Source: Pseudopyrenochaeta lycopersici (Eukaryota > Ascomycota > Dothideomycetes > Pleosporales > Pseudopyrenochaetaceae). Taken from it: DNA of 64,000 nt. Both the position numbers and the translations under genes were made by a program. Positions 10,478-21,688 of the stretch are shown here, in pieces. A model generated the notes under the pieces. That model made no database searches and was not told the origin of the DNA. It worked only from the letters and a program-made list of their open reading frames with translations. The first letter of the stretch is position 1. Each line of letters begins with the position of its first letter. The stretch is from the NCBI GenBank assembly GCA_003313425.1, contig NHZP01000078.1, positions 62,001 through 126,000 on the forward strand, in the 5' to 3' direction.

Positions 10478-10613
10478 ATTCAAGTACTATTTGGCTTGAT
10501 CTTTGATGAATTTTTGATGATGAACGTGATTCATTGTGTGTTCTCTATTTTCTGCCTTTTTGTGTGTCCCTCTGCCAAGCGGCTACACCCGAGAGTTTGT
10601 GCTACCATCTAGG
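10478..10613 (+). repeat. Partial repeat sharing its end with the 6804 element
   Basis: It starts TGTCAGATTCAAG and matches the left end of the 6804-7229 element over about 45 bases, with a 12-base local duplication (ATTTTTGATGAT). TGTCAGA is also the start of the Copia LTR in this window. It stops at the left terminal repeat of the hAT element at 10614, so it appears truncated there. Confidence 0.4.
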
Positions 10614-13600
10614 CAGTGTGAGGAATGGATGGATATGGAAGCGCATCCATTTGCCAACTGGGGCTTGGATGGATGTTGGAAAAATTTCCGGAAACATCCG
10701 AAATCACTTATGCAAGATAACGTCACCGATTTTTTTTACTACTATATAGGTTATATTTTAGTTTATTTGAGCGTAATAATGTTTGCCTTATCCCAAGAAT
10801 GCAAACACTGAGCTGCTTGTATCGTAGGCTGTTCAAGATGATTGCGTCGGGTCGTAATCATGAGCCCCAATCGGCTGAATACACGCTCGGGCTCATCGCT
10901 CATTGCTGGAATGGAGAGAATATCGAACGCCATTTGAGCCAGATGCGGGTATTCATTACTGCCAATAGTTCGCCACCATTCAAGCGGAAGTCTAAGGTCA
11001 GTTGGCTCTTGGTTGCTATATCGCTCAAACTCATCCGGGATGGCTACTTTCTGGACTTTACTTCGTGCCTTAGCTAGGCTTTTTGCGCGATTGTGAAATG
11101 TTTCCAGCGTGTCCGGTTCGTGTGTCGTTGCCTTTTTTACCGGTGATATAGTATCTGAGACGGGTAGTTGCTTATAGGTGGAATTCCATAGCGATTTGAC
11201 TGCCTTTCTGCCAGTCGTAATCCACGACTTCCTGTTTGCCCATTGAGACTCAATAACTCTCCAGGTATAGGCAGGATGCAGCACAGCTGCTGCAAGATAT
11301 GCCGGTGAATCGCCGAGTTCTGCGTAGTACTCTTCAGCTTTATCCAGAGCAAGCTTAATCTGCGCGAAATGCCATTGGCCTTCGGTCGTAGCCGGCGAAG
11401 CATGTTTGTAACGATCGTATGCGGCCGTAAGTTCCTCAACAATGAATTCAAGATCAAATTGAACTTTGCTGATCCCACAGGATTTGCCATCTCCCGGCTG
11501 GCCTTGGAGATCCACTGTTGCAAGCCAACAAGGCTCTAAAAGTTTTTGATACTGGATCAAGATATCCCAGTCTTCTGCATTAAGCATATCTCTCAGAATG
11601 GTATTCTGGGAATGATCTTCATCCTGAGTCCAGTGTCTTTTGGACTTCTCTTTTCCGATACGTTGGTGCTCAGATGTTAAGAAGTCCTCAAAAGGGGCTC
11701 GTAGCTTGAGAAGCGTCTTGATCTCGTCGTAGATACTGTTCCAGCGGGTGTCGTTGCTTCTATGGAGCTCTCGTATTTTGATCGTATGCCACTCGGTTGA
11801 ATCGATAATGGATTTGAAGTATTTAAATTGGGCATGATGCCATCGTTTTCGTCTTTGTGGACTTGCGTATGTCCAAACGATTAGATTATGAGCCTTGCCA
11901 ACAGGTCCTGTTCGCCTCCACCGATTCAATTCCTCCTTTAGATTTGCCGGCACCGAGCCTTCAAATTCAAAGAGGTTCTTATCAAAGCCAAACAAGAGAT
12001 GGCGGGCAATAAGGTTGATAACATGGCCTGCGCAGCGCAGGCGACGTTCGTCGGGATCGAAACCAAATTGTCCTCCGATCGTTTTCATTGCTGAATCGTT
12101 ATTTGAAGCATTGTCGAGGATGAAATAGCCGAGCTTATCTTGAATGCCAAAGTCCTTGATTACAGAAATAACTTGCTCTGCAATGTCTATACCCGCATGC
12201 GAGTCAGTTTGCTCGGGAGTTGCTAGTAGGATCGTTTTTGACTGAAATTCCGCATTGATAAAGTGAGCAACGATGCCGTTGAGCGAGAGGCAGTTGCCAG
12301 AAGTCCAAAGGTCGAAGGATATGTGGATTTTGCTTATGGATTCCTGCAACTCCTGTTTGATTTTGGCCTTATGAGTGTTGTAGCCTTTCATGATCCAGTC
12401 TTTGACAGTCTTTCCGCTGGGTATTGCATCCTTTGCACGAGGCGATAGATAAGCAAGAAGATCGTGAAATGGCTCGCTATCAACCTGCCGAAATGACACA
12501 TTGTCATAGACAATCCATCGGATGAGAAGCTTTTGGAAGGTGGCTTCATCGAAGGCCAAAGCCAGCGCATTTAAGATCTCCTGCTCTCGGGACTCGTTGA
12601 TATCCAGGTCCGCTGGCACCGACACCCCCCTTCTTCTGAAGGGGAAAATTTCCCTATCTCTGGTCCAAGTTTTGCCGTGAACCTGGCGGATGTGTTCGAT
12701 TACATTCGTGCTTCCGCTGTCAACCTTGTAATGATGAGCGTGACATGCTTGTGAAACTTTATCGGAAGTGTGGCAGCGAACACATAGCCACCAGCGGGCA
12801 CCGGTCAGGGTATGTTCAGTTGGTACGCCAAATTTCCATATAGGTGAGTTGAGTCTGGCTGTACGCCTTGAAATTGGAATGCTGAAGCCAGGAAGTTGAG
12901 ACCAGTCAATACAATCGTACTTGAATTTTGATTCTTTATCCGGAATGGCGTCGCCTGTACGCGAATTTGTTGGCTCCCTTGGGTGACTTGGGGCATCTGA
13001 AGCAGTATCAGAAGCAACGTCTAGCGATGACGCTGAGGACGACGTTGGTGACGACGGTATCGAGAGATGCTCAGGATGAGCTTGCTGCACTTTCTTCATA
13101 ATACAGAACCACCCATATGATGGACAGTTAGAAAGTTGAATATGGAAGAATCCATGGGCCCGCAGCGATATTTGTAAATATGGTGATAGCACAATGGAAT
13201 GTGATAACCCCTGAACCCCTGCATATATTGAATGTGATATTGAATGTGATAGTGGAGCTGTGGAGGCGATGGCTGAGTGATGGTGGAGGTGAAATCGTGT
13301 GCGGACGCTGTTACGGATCTGTTAGATATAGCAGACTCAAGGCTTCTGTGTGAGGCAGTATGATGAGGTACGACATACTCTATTCAGATATGTTGCAGTA
13401 GCTAGGATTAGTATATCATGATCAGGGTGTTGCATGAAGTAGAGGTGGCAGAGATGTAGGATGCAGAAAGATAGATCCTAATTAGGACAGAGCGCGTTTG
13501 CGCGCCATCCTAAGTAGGCAATTTACCGTGGTACAAAAGGGCTAGGCAATGGCGTGGTGTTACTCAAGTATCACAGGACAGTCCCGTGACAGACGCCTTG

Positions 13601-13699
13601 AAATGGATGGATGTGGATATCCATTCCGCATCTGGATAACCGAGATTTGGATGGCTTTTCCAAGCACATCCATTTCAGATCCATCCATTCCTCACACTG
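10614..13699 (-). mobile_element. hAT DNA transposon, complete with terminal inverted repeats
   Basis: The left end (10614) and the reverse complement of the right end (13699) both begin CAGTGTGAGGAATGGATGG; subterminal GGATGG motifs are repeated inside both ends. The element is 3,086 bp and carries one long transposase ORF. hAT elements create 8-bp target duplications; here the flanks (catctagg and accggcac) do not match. The right flank enters directly into a HET gene fragment. So either an end was exchanged by recombination or one flank was deleted. Confidence 0.8.
10763..13192 (-). CDS. hAT-family transposase
   Basis: 809 uninterrupted codons from ATG at 13192. A BED-like zinc finger lies at about residues 135-175 (C-x2-C ... 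H-x4-H pattern). The RNase-H-like catalytic core begins with the FDLWTS motif at about 305 and the LDNASNND motif at about 360. The C-terminus has the hAT dimerisation region (PF05699): LEWWRTIGSNEYPHLAQMAFDILSIPAMSDEPERVFS. The enzyme cuts and rejoins the element ends. The length is normal for a fungal hAT transposase, and no stop or frameshift is seen, so the element may be competent. It lies inside the inverted repeats 10614-13699. Confidence 0.9.
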   Translation of the reverse strand: MLSPYLQISLRAHGFFHIQLSNCPSYGWFCIMKKVQQAHPEHLSIPSSPTSSSASSLDVASDTASDAPSHPREPTNSRTGDAIPDKESKFKYDCIDWSQLPGFSIPISRRTARLNSPIWKFGVPTEHTLTGARWWLCVRCHTSDKVSQACHAHHYKVDSGSTNVIEHIRQVHGKTWTRDREIFPFRRRGVSVPADLDINESREQEILNALALAFDEATFQKLLIRWIVYDNVSFRQVDSEPFHDLLAYLSPRAKDAIPSGKTVKDWIMKGYNTHKAKIKQELQESISKIHISFDLWTSGNCLSLNGIVAHFINAEFQSKTILLATPEQTDSHAGIDIAEQVISVIKDFGIQDKLGYFILDNASNNDSAMKTIGGQFGFDPDERRLRCAGHVINLIARHLLFGFDKNLFEFEGSVPANLKEELNRWRRTGPVGKAHNLIVWTYASPQRRKRWHHAQFKYFKSIIDSTEWHTIKIRELHRSNDTRWNSIYDEIKTLLKLRAPFEDFLTSEHQRIGKEKSKRHWTQDEDHSQNTILRDMLNAEDWDILIQYQKLLEPCWLATVDLQGQPGDGKSCGISKVQFDLEFIVEELTAAYDRYKHASPATTEGQWHFAQIKLALDKAEEYYAELGDSPAYLAAAVLHPAYTWRVIESQWANRKSWITTGRKAVKSLWNSTYKQLPVSDTISPVKKATTHEPDTLETFHNRAKSLAKARSKVQKVAIPDEFERYSNQEPTDLRLPLEWWRTIGSNEYPHLAQMAFDILSIPAMSDEPERVFSRLGLMITTRRNHLEQPTIQAAQCLHSWDKANIITLK

Positions 13700-14861
13700 A
13701 CCGGCACCGACTGGTTCGCTCGGCCCGATGTTGCGAGTTCTCATGTCGGTTCGAAACTTCAAGGCCACAAATCCAGCAGATCGGATTTATGCGCTATTAG
13801 GCTGCACTGACGAGGGACTAGAACCGATCTTAGGGAGCGTGAATACTTTCGAAGGGAACAAAAGAAATCCCACCTTGGCACTGATGCAGAGAGGCTTGAT
13901 TTGGCTGGCAAAGAACGTGGAGGGCCAGCGGCGACCTGATGGAAAGTTCCTTCGACATTGGGCAATGAGGCCAGATTATGACAAGAGCGTGCACGACGTC
14001 TACCGCGACTTTACGAGATATTGCATCCGCAGGGGTACTCGGATTTTGGATGCTCTCTCCCACGTACAGCATCACTCAGACCTGGCCGGACAGGACGAGT
14101 TTCCAACTTGGGTTCCCAAGTTCTACGAGCCTCGCAACGCTTCTTCGTTTGTCTCGGATGTGTACCTGGCCGGAGTGCCGCCGAAAGGGCATTATCCGTA
14201 CTTTGCGCATTTGCACGACAACCCGTTGGTGCAAAGGTCAATCGAAGAACCGAATATCTTGCAAGCTGACGGCTTCCGGGTCGACGTTGTCGCTGCTGTT
14301 TCCGAGACTATCACACAAGGCGCTAGTGGAACAATCTCACCCCAGACCGTCTGGGACCAATTGTTCACAATGCCCATTTTCCCAAGACCCTATTTTCAAT
14401 ACGGGTTTGGGGCCGAGGCCTTAGACGTAGCATTTTTCATAACGCTGCTCGCAGGTGGTGTGGCTAATGCGCTCGACATCGGGTTCGATGGGGCTCCGAC
14501 GACAAGATCCGAAGCAGTGGAGCACCTCACGAGGCAAGCGAAGTGTGACGTATGCCAGTGGCTGGAGGGCGAGCCTGGCTTTGATCCGCAGGCCTATCCG
14601 GACCTCCTACGTGACTCCCAGGGCGCAAACCGTGCGCAGGGGCGTTCTCGTTTTGAGAATTGCTGTGCTATGTACTCACTTAACCGGAGGTTATACCGCA
14701 CTCAGTCTGGAATGTTGGGTCTGGGTCCAATGGTCACGAGGCCTGGTGATGTTGTAGTTGTTCTCTTTGGCGGCAAATATCCTTTTGTGCTCCGACAGCT
14801 TGCTCTTGAATGGCTGTTCCTGGGGGAGACATGTGCGGAACAACCACATTATGCTTGGTGA
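13700..14861 (+). pseudogene. HET-domain gene, 3' half only
   Basis: The frame is open from the hAT terminus at 13699 and runs to a TGA at 14861 (ATG at 13728, 377 codons). It begins in the region just after the HET domain (LRVLMSVRNFKATNPADRIYALLGC). It ends with the typical HET-protein C-terminal module (SGMLGLGPMVTRPGDVVVVLFGGKYPFVLR). The HET domain itself, expected 5', is missing: left of the hAT element I find no HET sequence. The first ATG is therefore probably not a natural start. The coding part that remains has no internal stop, so truncation may be recent. Confidence 0.7.
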
Positions 14862-16110
14862 AGCAGTGACGGAGGTACGTTCAGCAAGAGGAAGACAGAG
14901 AGTGGAGACATTCCGCATTCGGTAGGCCGCTCTCCGAGGGACCGAGATGCCGAATGTAGGCCGGGACTGTTGGGACTGAGCCTAGTTTACGCCATGCCGA
15001 ACCGGACGCCGTGGACATATCAGATACAATGCCTGGGTTGACTGGTGTACAACGTTACCTAACGCATGCGCGATGTATTATGTTGGCGATCGGCGGCTAA
15101 TAAAGTTCCGTCCGATATTTATGCAACACCACGCCCTTCGAGGATGCGCTATCGCCATTGCCACGACGTCAGACAATGACAGATTCCAACCCCCTCATCT
15201 TCTACGATATCTCTTCACCTTTGGTGCCCCGCTTTTATGCCCCCAATCCTTCCAAGGCCCGCCTCGCGCTCAGCTTGATGTCAACCCATGTCGTCATGAA
15301 GGGTACACATTTGAAGCTGAAATTCCCAACACAAGTACCACTGGGAAACGATTCTAGCTGTAATGTTTGGCATCGACCTAATAGGGCTGTGTATTGCTGG
15401 CATAGTTGAGATTGTGGCTACACTCTGGTCGAGAAGCGAGGTATATTCCTGGTTTGATTTGGTCATTATGTTCAACCTTCAGCTTCTTGTTGGCACAAAT
15501 GTAAGCTTACACTATAGTTGACTTGCTTACTTATGATTCAACAAGCTCGCCTGGGTTCTGCGACGTTTTAATTTCCCTCCTCGTGCCACGGCTCGCATCG
15601 ATGGAAAGCAGGGCATTATATAGCGCCGTGTCAAATTGATCGAGAGTCAAGCTGTCAAGAGGAGTGAGCGCCAGACTTGAAGCTAAGAGTTGTGGGAGAT
15701 ACCTGGTACAGATGCTTGGCGTTGGCTGCGGCTTGGATTTCCATCATGAAAATGGCAATGATTGAATTGTCGTCGGTCGGATGAGTAGAGAAAATACAGG
15801 CATGAACAGGAGCAGGCTGGGCTGACTGTATTTTAAGGACGGCATGTAGACGAGTGACCGCCAAAGATTCACGGCTTACGCTCGTCCAACACTCTCATTT
15901 TGACAAGTATCGTTGGGACATCCTGGCTGCGCAGTGCGGCGAGTGTTTAGAAGTTGGTGGCGCGGCATTTGTTTCCGAAGGTTCCCCTTCGCTCCACTAA
16001 ACATCGTGCAAGGCAAGGCACATTGTCTTATCCACAGGTCACACTAAACACGCGGATTCCGAAACTGGGTCGATATTAATTATTGCCCACAATTCCACGA
16101 GGCGCTAAAG
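14862..16110. other. No recognisable gene
   Basis: About 1.25 kb with only short ORFs (up to 94 codons) lacking domain motifs. No repeats were noticed. Confidence 0.4.
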
Positions 16111-16126
16111 AAGATTAATGCGAAGC

Positions 16127-16250
16127 TCAATTTATCGACCAGGACTTCCTTCCTGAGGCCCAGCCAAAGAAACTGATCTCCTCCGCCTCGTCAAGCCGTC
16201 CCAGCTTCGCGTAGAGAAGGCCCAAGTTGTTGACCGCTTTGATTGTTTTA
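16127..16250 (-). pseudogene. TPR fragment (kinesin-light-chain type)
   Basis: The minus strand reads IKAVNNLGLLYAKLGRLDEAEE, one TPR unit very similar to those of the receptor at 62081-63807. Only about one unit is recognisable, and the sequence runs directly into the DUF7025-like relic. It is a scrap of an NB-ARC/TPR gene. Confidence 0.5.
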
Positions 16251-16530
16251 ATATGGGGGCAGTCTTGATGCAAGTCTCTGGATTTCTCTCGCACCCTTAA
16301 ACTTCTCAATGTCAACTACGACAGCCAGGTATCCAAATTTCTTCCCGTCAAAGCTGAGCACATGGCCCTCGATAAGCCATTTCTCCTTGTAGTCCTTTGC
16401 GTGACTTGGTGGTTTCTCCTTAGTAATGTAGTCGGCTCTAAAACAGTAATCATCTTCGTCAGCCTTGAAACTAGGGACAAGCACAATTGTGCCAGGTCTG
16501 AAGATTGGCCACAGGTATTCAAAGGGATGA
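16251..16530 (-). pseudogene. AAA ATPase relic, DUF7025 region
   Basis: The minus strand encodes FEYLWPIFRPGTIVLVPS (about 16530-16475), followed by KWLIEGHVLSFDGKKFGY and VVDIEKFKGAREI (to about 16275). This is the pattern of the DUF7025 domain that precedes the AAA ATPase domain in a large fungal family: L.RPG.LV, then a hydrophobic strand, then DG..FG and F.G...I. The ATPase domain itself is not present, and both sides run into unrelated relics. Family assignment is by motif recall and should be treated as probable. Confidence 0.45.
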
Positions 16531-16559
16531 TTTCAGGATATTTGTAGAATCACCTACAT

Positions 16560-16870
16560 TTCGGATTGACTGTACACGCTTACAATGGTGGTGTCGTAGC
16601 GAGCAGAGACGCCAATATCCCAAGCTGAGCCGAATGGCTATATCTATCCTATCTATCCCGGCGGAATCATCAGAGCCAGAACGAACGTTTTCAGGTGCTA
16701 GGAGGTCATGTTCATGGGGATAGATTGAGGCTATCCTGTGGCAACATCGAAAGAATCGAATGTATCGGCAGTTGGCTGCGAGAGGGGCATATTCGGCCAC
16801 TAAATCTTAATGGTATATGCCTATGGAGCCAGAGGCAGAAGATGACCTAGAAGAGATTAGGGATGAGGAT
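16560..16870 (+). pseudogene. hAT transposase C-terminal relic
   Basis: The plus strand reads QWWCRSEQRRQYPKLSRMAI followed by SILSIPAESSEPERTFSGARR. This is the hAT dimerisation region, but unlike the 10763 and 31804 transposases in detail. A frameshift at about 16715 moves the remainder (RLRLSCGNIERIECIGSWLR) into another frame. The rest of the transposase is absent. Short GGTTATAACC-type sequences at about 16920-17030 may be remains of its end. Confidence 0.55.
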
Positions 16871-17199
16871 ATGGACCTCGTTAATTGGACTTAAGGATGT
16901 TTATGGTTACCTAATGTTATCTGGTTATTATCTGATTATCTGGTTATAACCATTTTCCTTAGAGGGCAATGTGGTGAAAACCGTTTTCGTTATGACCCTC
17001 CTCGAAAACCGTTATAACCAGATGCCCGTGTATGGCTTAGAGTATCCTTCAGGCTCATCATTCTGCCCTTGCGCCAACATTTCAGGGGTATGTCTATGAA
17101 GAAGAAGAAAATCGAGTCATAGGCTGTTCAACTATTAAGGCAGTCCTTGCAGCCGCATTTAGCAATGAAAAACTTTATTTGCCTAATAGTGATAGCGTA
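16871..17199. other. AT-rich flank, no gene
   Basis: Contains repeated CTGGTTAT / GGTTATAACC words at about 16918-17030, possibly the end of the hAT relic. Nothing else is recognised. Confidence 0.35.
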
Positions 17200-20100
17200 T
17201 CACCTTAATACGTAAGTCATTTCCTTGTCCTTTCCATTGGCGAAGTCCATCGCCTCACCATACATGACGCCAAAACAATAGCATTCGCCAATAAATTGGA
17301 AATTGGCTTCAAGCTTTTGGGCAACATAAGGCACGTCGCCGCCATAAAGGAAGCAAACTTCATAACCTTTCTGGGCATGTGCTGGTGCAATACCGACGTA
17401 GCCATTGTCGGCAAGGAACAGACAACGCGAAGAGTTCGCTCCGCTAAATTCAGCCCTTTGAACATTAACTCACAAAACGCAAACGCAGATTTGGTAGCCA
17501 TGCTCACCTCTTCTTAGTCAACTTAAGGAGATCCTCAAAGGTTGGCGTCTCTCGCAACTCTTCCAGCTCATCAAGGAACAAATCCGCGACTACTGTCTTA
17601 CACAATGCGGCGAGATATGAACTTTCGGTTAAAGGATAATTTGCCTCAAGAGGAAATCCTATCTTGCGGAGGTGATCAGCATCATTGTTGAGGATATCTG
17701 AGGTAAAATCCGCAATTGTTTGAATTTGGGCAAAGCTTCTTCCCTTGATCTTGATTTGAAGCGGGTTACTGTTATCTATCTCGAGCTCGCGCAACATTCC
17801 GGCTGTAGCGCTGAATTTCTGGACCTGAGTGTCGATTTCCCGGTCACGTCCACGACGTTGAGCGGACGGAAGGGGGTCATAGACCAAAGATCTGATCTTC
17901 CAGGGTTCATTCCAATCAGGAACCCATGATGGTAGCGGCTGAGAGCCAGAGGAGCGTTCCTGCACCGCATTCAAGAGCCGGAGATCCGTTCGAGATCGAA
18001 GAAGTTGTGTGGCAGCATCGATGTACACCTCTTCTACGGACTTGCGATAATCTGTATGTAAAGTTCCGTTTGTCCCTTCGTTAGACAGACCCAGTAGGGA
18101 GAAAACCTTGTCCCTGGGGTCAGTCGCTCTACTGTCGCGCCTTGCTTCGAGGAGAGCCAATAGATCCAGACGTTTTTGAGTTTCACCCTTGCTGTTGTAC
18201 TGTTTCTGAAAGAGCGCCATCGGTCCTATATAGCTGTAGAATCCTGTCGGAACTCCTTCAAGAATTCGATCTTCTCCGACCTGCTCGTAATAACTACTCA
18301 TATTACTCCAAGCGATAGTGTTCTGCGGACTACCAGCAAAGTAGACTTCACCTGTATCGATAGGTTCCCAAAGACCACAATAAACAGTTGCGGCTTTAGA
18401 GCAGACAATCTCCTGGAAAATCCATGCGCGCATAAACCATGGGTTTGAAAAAAACTTGACAATGTCTGCGGTCCAGTTAGGCTTACAGTCCCCGCCCTCA
18501 TCCAGCCTGTTTATAAAGTGAGACCGAATGTTGTAGAAGGCGCTCTGAGACCCTTTGTCATCTTTCCCGTACCAAATCAGCACTTCCGAGGCACGTGAAT
18601 ATATCTCTGTCATCAGTGTAATTTGTTGGTTCCTCTCCAGTATATCGTCCTGGTTGATGCATATTGCGTCGATCCACACTGCCCTTGGCACTTTCGTCTT
18701 TCGAATTCGCAGCAAAGCCGATAGAACGTTGTCTCTAACCTTGAACTTTCCTCCAGAAATGGCGATCTGCTTATCGGCTGTTTCATTCCCCCAAACGTAA
18801 GACAGAGCTTCGAACGCGGCAGTATCAAGAGAGACGATGTCCAGACTGCAGCGGACTGGGTCCTCAAAGTCACCCGGTCGTATTACCAGGATCCTAATAT
18901 GGCGCGGGCTATCCAAAGTAGTATAGTGGTAGTCTTTGGAGACTTCTGGAGGCTTCTCAAAAAGTTTGGGGCTGAATCTGTGGTTCTTGGCGGCGGCCAA
19001 TTCCTGCGGAGTTTGTCCTTGGGAATTTTGTGATCGTGGATTTGCACCCTTTTGAATAAGGACTCGCACTACTGACTTATAGTTGTTTGCGGCCGCGAAA
19101 TGCAATGCAGTCCACTTGAGTGTCGTCTTTGCTTCGATATTTGCACCATGGCCCAAGAGGATCTTTGCAATCCGGTCTTTGTCGTTCTCAGCGGCGAAAT
19201 GGAGTGGCGTCTTGTCATAACTGGCTTTTGCATCGGCCGCGGCCCCTGCCCTCAACAAAACCTCCACCACCTCCTCATGTCCTTTCAGGACTGCTAAATG
19301 AAGGGCAGTCTGGCTGGATTTGTTGCTCATATCCACTGAAGCCCCATTATTGATTAGGAACTGCATCATACCTACGTGGCCTGACCTGGCTGCGAAGAAC
19401 AAAGGTGTCCACCCGTCTTCATTTGCCGCATTTACATTGGCATTCAGAAAAAGTAGACGTTGCGCCACCCTTACTCTTCCCTTCTCAGCTGCCAGCTCCA
19501 GTGGGGTCCACCCGAATTTGTCTCCCACTTCCACATCGGCGCCTTCGAATTGGTATATCAGAGTGCTGTCGTCCATCATTACGGCCCGTGGGAAAGCTGG
19601 GGTGCCGTCATTGTCTTTGGCGTTGATATTTGCTTTGCTTTTGATCAATGCCCGCACCATCCCATTGCGACAGTTCTGGGCTGCTACCAGAAGAGGCGTC
19701 CGCCCCTCGTTATCAGTAGATTCGAAATCTGAACCTGAAAACAGCTGCAGTAGATCAACTTTCCCTTCCGATGCCTGTCTGCTCAAGTTGTAACTGTCGG
19801 CGGCCTCATGTAGTGCCGTGGAGCCATTTTCATTTCTGGCCTTGAGGCTCGCTCCCTTCTTTATAAGCAGTTCAATAGCCGGTATATGCCCATTCTTAGC
19901 AGCCAACATCAGAGGCGAGTTACTATTCGTATCTCTGGCTTCGATATCGGCCCCTTTGCTCAAAAGTAGTGATGTGATTTCCAAAGCCTCCTTGGCTTCT
20001 CGGGACACCGTAGCGTGTAGAGGAGTGCGGCGGTAAACATCCGTCGCTCCAACTTGGTTGGAATCTTTCTCCAACAATTGCTTTACCGTTACAACATCTT

Positions 20101-21688
20101 CGCATGAATAAGCCATGTGCAAATCGGCACCTCGATCCAGAAGCAGTCGAACAACCGCCTCGTGTCCGTACCGTGCTGCGTAGTGAAGCGCTGTCCATTC
20201 ATCTTTACCATGAGCTTCTATATCAGCACTCCTATCCAGAAGCAGTCGAACAACCGCCTCGTGTCCGTACCGTGCTGCGTAGTGAAGCGCTGTCCATTCA
20301 TCGGTAGCTCGTGCTGATATATCCGCCTCTCTATCCAGAAGCAATCGAACAATTGCCTCATGGCCGTATCGTACCGCAACATGAAGAACCGTCCAATTCT
20401 TAGTATCTCGAACAGTTATGGCGGCTTTCCTATCTAGAAGCAGTCGAGCCACATTCTCATGCCCATTCTCGGCTGCGAACATTAGTGGCGTCCATTTGTC
20501 GACACTTTGAGCTGATATGTTAGCATTCCTGTCTAGCAGTAGCCGAGCTACACTGTCGTGGCCGTTGAATGCTGCGTAGTGAAGCGCTGTCCATTCATCT
20601 TTATCATGAGCTTCTATATCAGCACTCCTATCCAGAAGCAGTCCAACAACCGCCTCGTGTCCGTATCGTGCTGCGTAGTGAAGCGCTGTCCATTCATCGG
20701 TAGCTCGTGCTGATATATCCGCCTCTCTATCCAGAAGCAATCGAACAACCGCCTCGTGTCCGTATCGTGCCGCACAATGAAGAACCGTCCAATTGTCATT
20801 AGTTCGAATAGTAATGTCGGCTTTCCTGTCTAGCAGTAATCGAACTATATCCTCATGATTGTTCTCAGCTGCGCACATTATCGGCGTCCGGCCGGTTTTG
20901 CTTTGAGCTTTCACGTCGGTACCTCGGTCCAGAAGCAGTCGAACAACCGCCTCGTGTCCGTATCGTGCTGCGTAGTGAAGCGCTGTCCATTAATCGTTAT
21001 CATGAGCTTCTATATCCGCCTCTCTATCCAGAAGCAGTCGAACAACCGCCTCGTGTCCGTATAGTGCTGCGCAGTGAAGCGCTGTCCATTCGTCTTTATC
21101 ATGAGCTTCTATATCAGCACTACTATCCAGAAGCAGTCCAACAACCGCCTCGTGTCCGTACCGTGCTGCGTAGTGAAGCGCTGTCCATTCATCGGTAGCT
21201 CGTGCTGATATATCCGCCTCTCTATCCAGAAGCAATCGAACAATTGCCTCATGGCCGTATCGTACCGCAACATGAAGAACCGTCCAATTCTTAGTATCTC
21301 GAACAGTTATGGCGGCTTTCCTATCTAGAAGCAGTCGAGCCACATTCTCATGCCCATTCTCGGCTGCGAACATTAGTGGCGTCCATTTGTCGACACTTCG
21401 AGCTGATATGTTAGCATTCCTGTCTAGCAGTAGCCGAGCTACACTGTCGTGGCCGTTGAATGCTGCGTAGTGAAGCGCTGTCCATTCATCTTTATCATGA
21501 GCTTCTATATCAGCACTCCTATCCAGAAGCAGTCCAACAACCGCCTCGTGTCCGTACCGTGCTGCGTAGTGAAGCGCTGTCCATTCATCGGTAGCTCGTG
21601 CTGATATATCCGCCTCTCTATCCAGAAGCAATCGAACAACCGCCTCGTGCCCGTCTCGTGCGGCGTAATGAAGCGGTGTCCACAGCAT
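17200..21688 (-). pseudogene. Ankyrin-repeat HET-domain gene with one in-frame stop
   Basis: One continuous frame runs from an ATG at 21688 to 17508. An in-phase GT-AG intron (17507-17456) follows, and the last exon (17455-17200) ends in TGA. Coding length is 4,437 bases. The single interruption is TAA at 20992-20990, where sister repeats have GAA (DE-W). Twenty-five or more 33-residue ankyrin units come first. About two-thirds of the way along comes the HET domain (FEALSYVWGNETADKQI, AVWIDAICINQDD, MTEIYSRASEVLIWYG, WIFQEIVCSKAATVYCG). The tail exon holds the usual HET C-terminal module (CLFLADNGYVGIAP...EVCFLYGGDVPYV). A start at GTG/ATG after the stop would give a shorter protein with HET intact. 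The N-terminus begins inside a repeat, so an upstream exon may be lost. Role: presumed incompatibility/immune receptor. Confidence 0.8.
20090..21688 (-). repeat. Near-identical 99-bp ankyrin-coding tandem array
   Basis: Units of 99 bp. Bases about 20165-20760 are almost identical to about 21056-21651, exactly 891 bp (nine units) away. Within the 260-base stretch I compared directly (20341-20600 vs 21232-21491) I found a single difference. This is higher-order duplication or gene conversion inside the coding array. Confidence 0.8.

Noticed and set aside
10606..13707. 8-bp target duplication for the hAT element at 10614-13699
   Set aside because: The flanks catctagg and accggcac do not match; shifting the ends by a few bases does not help.
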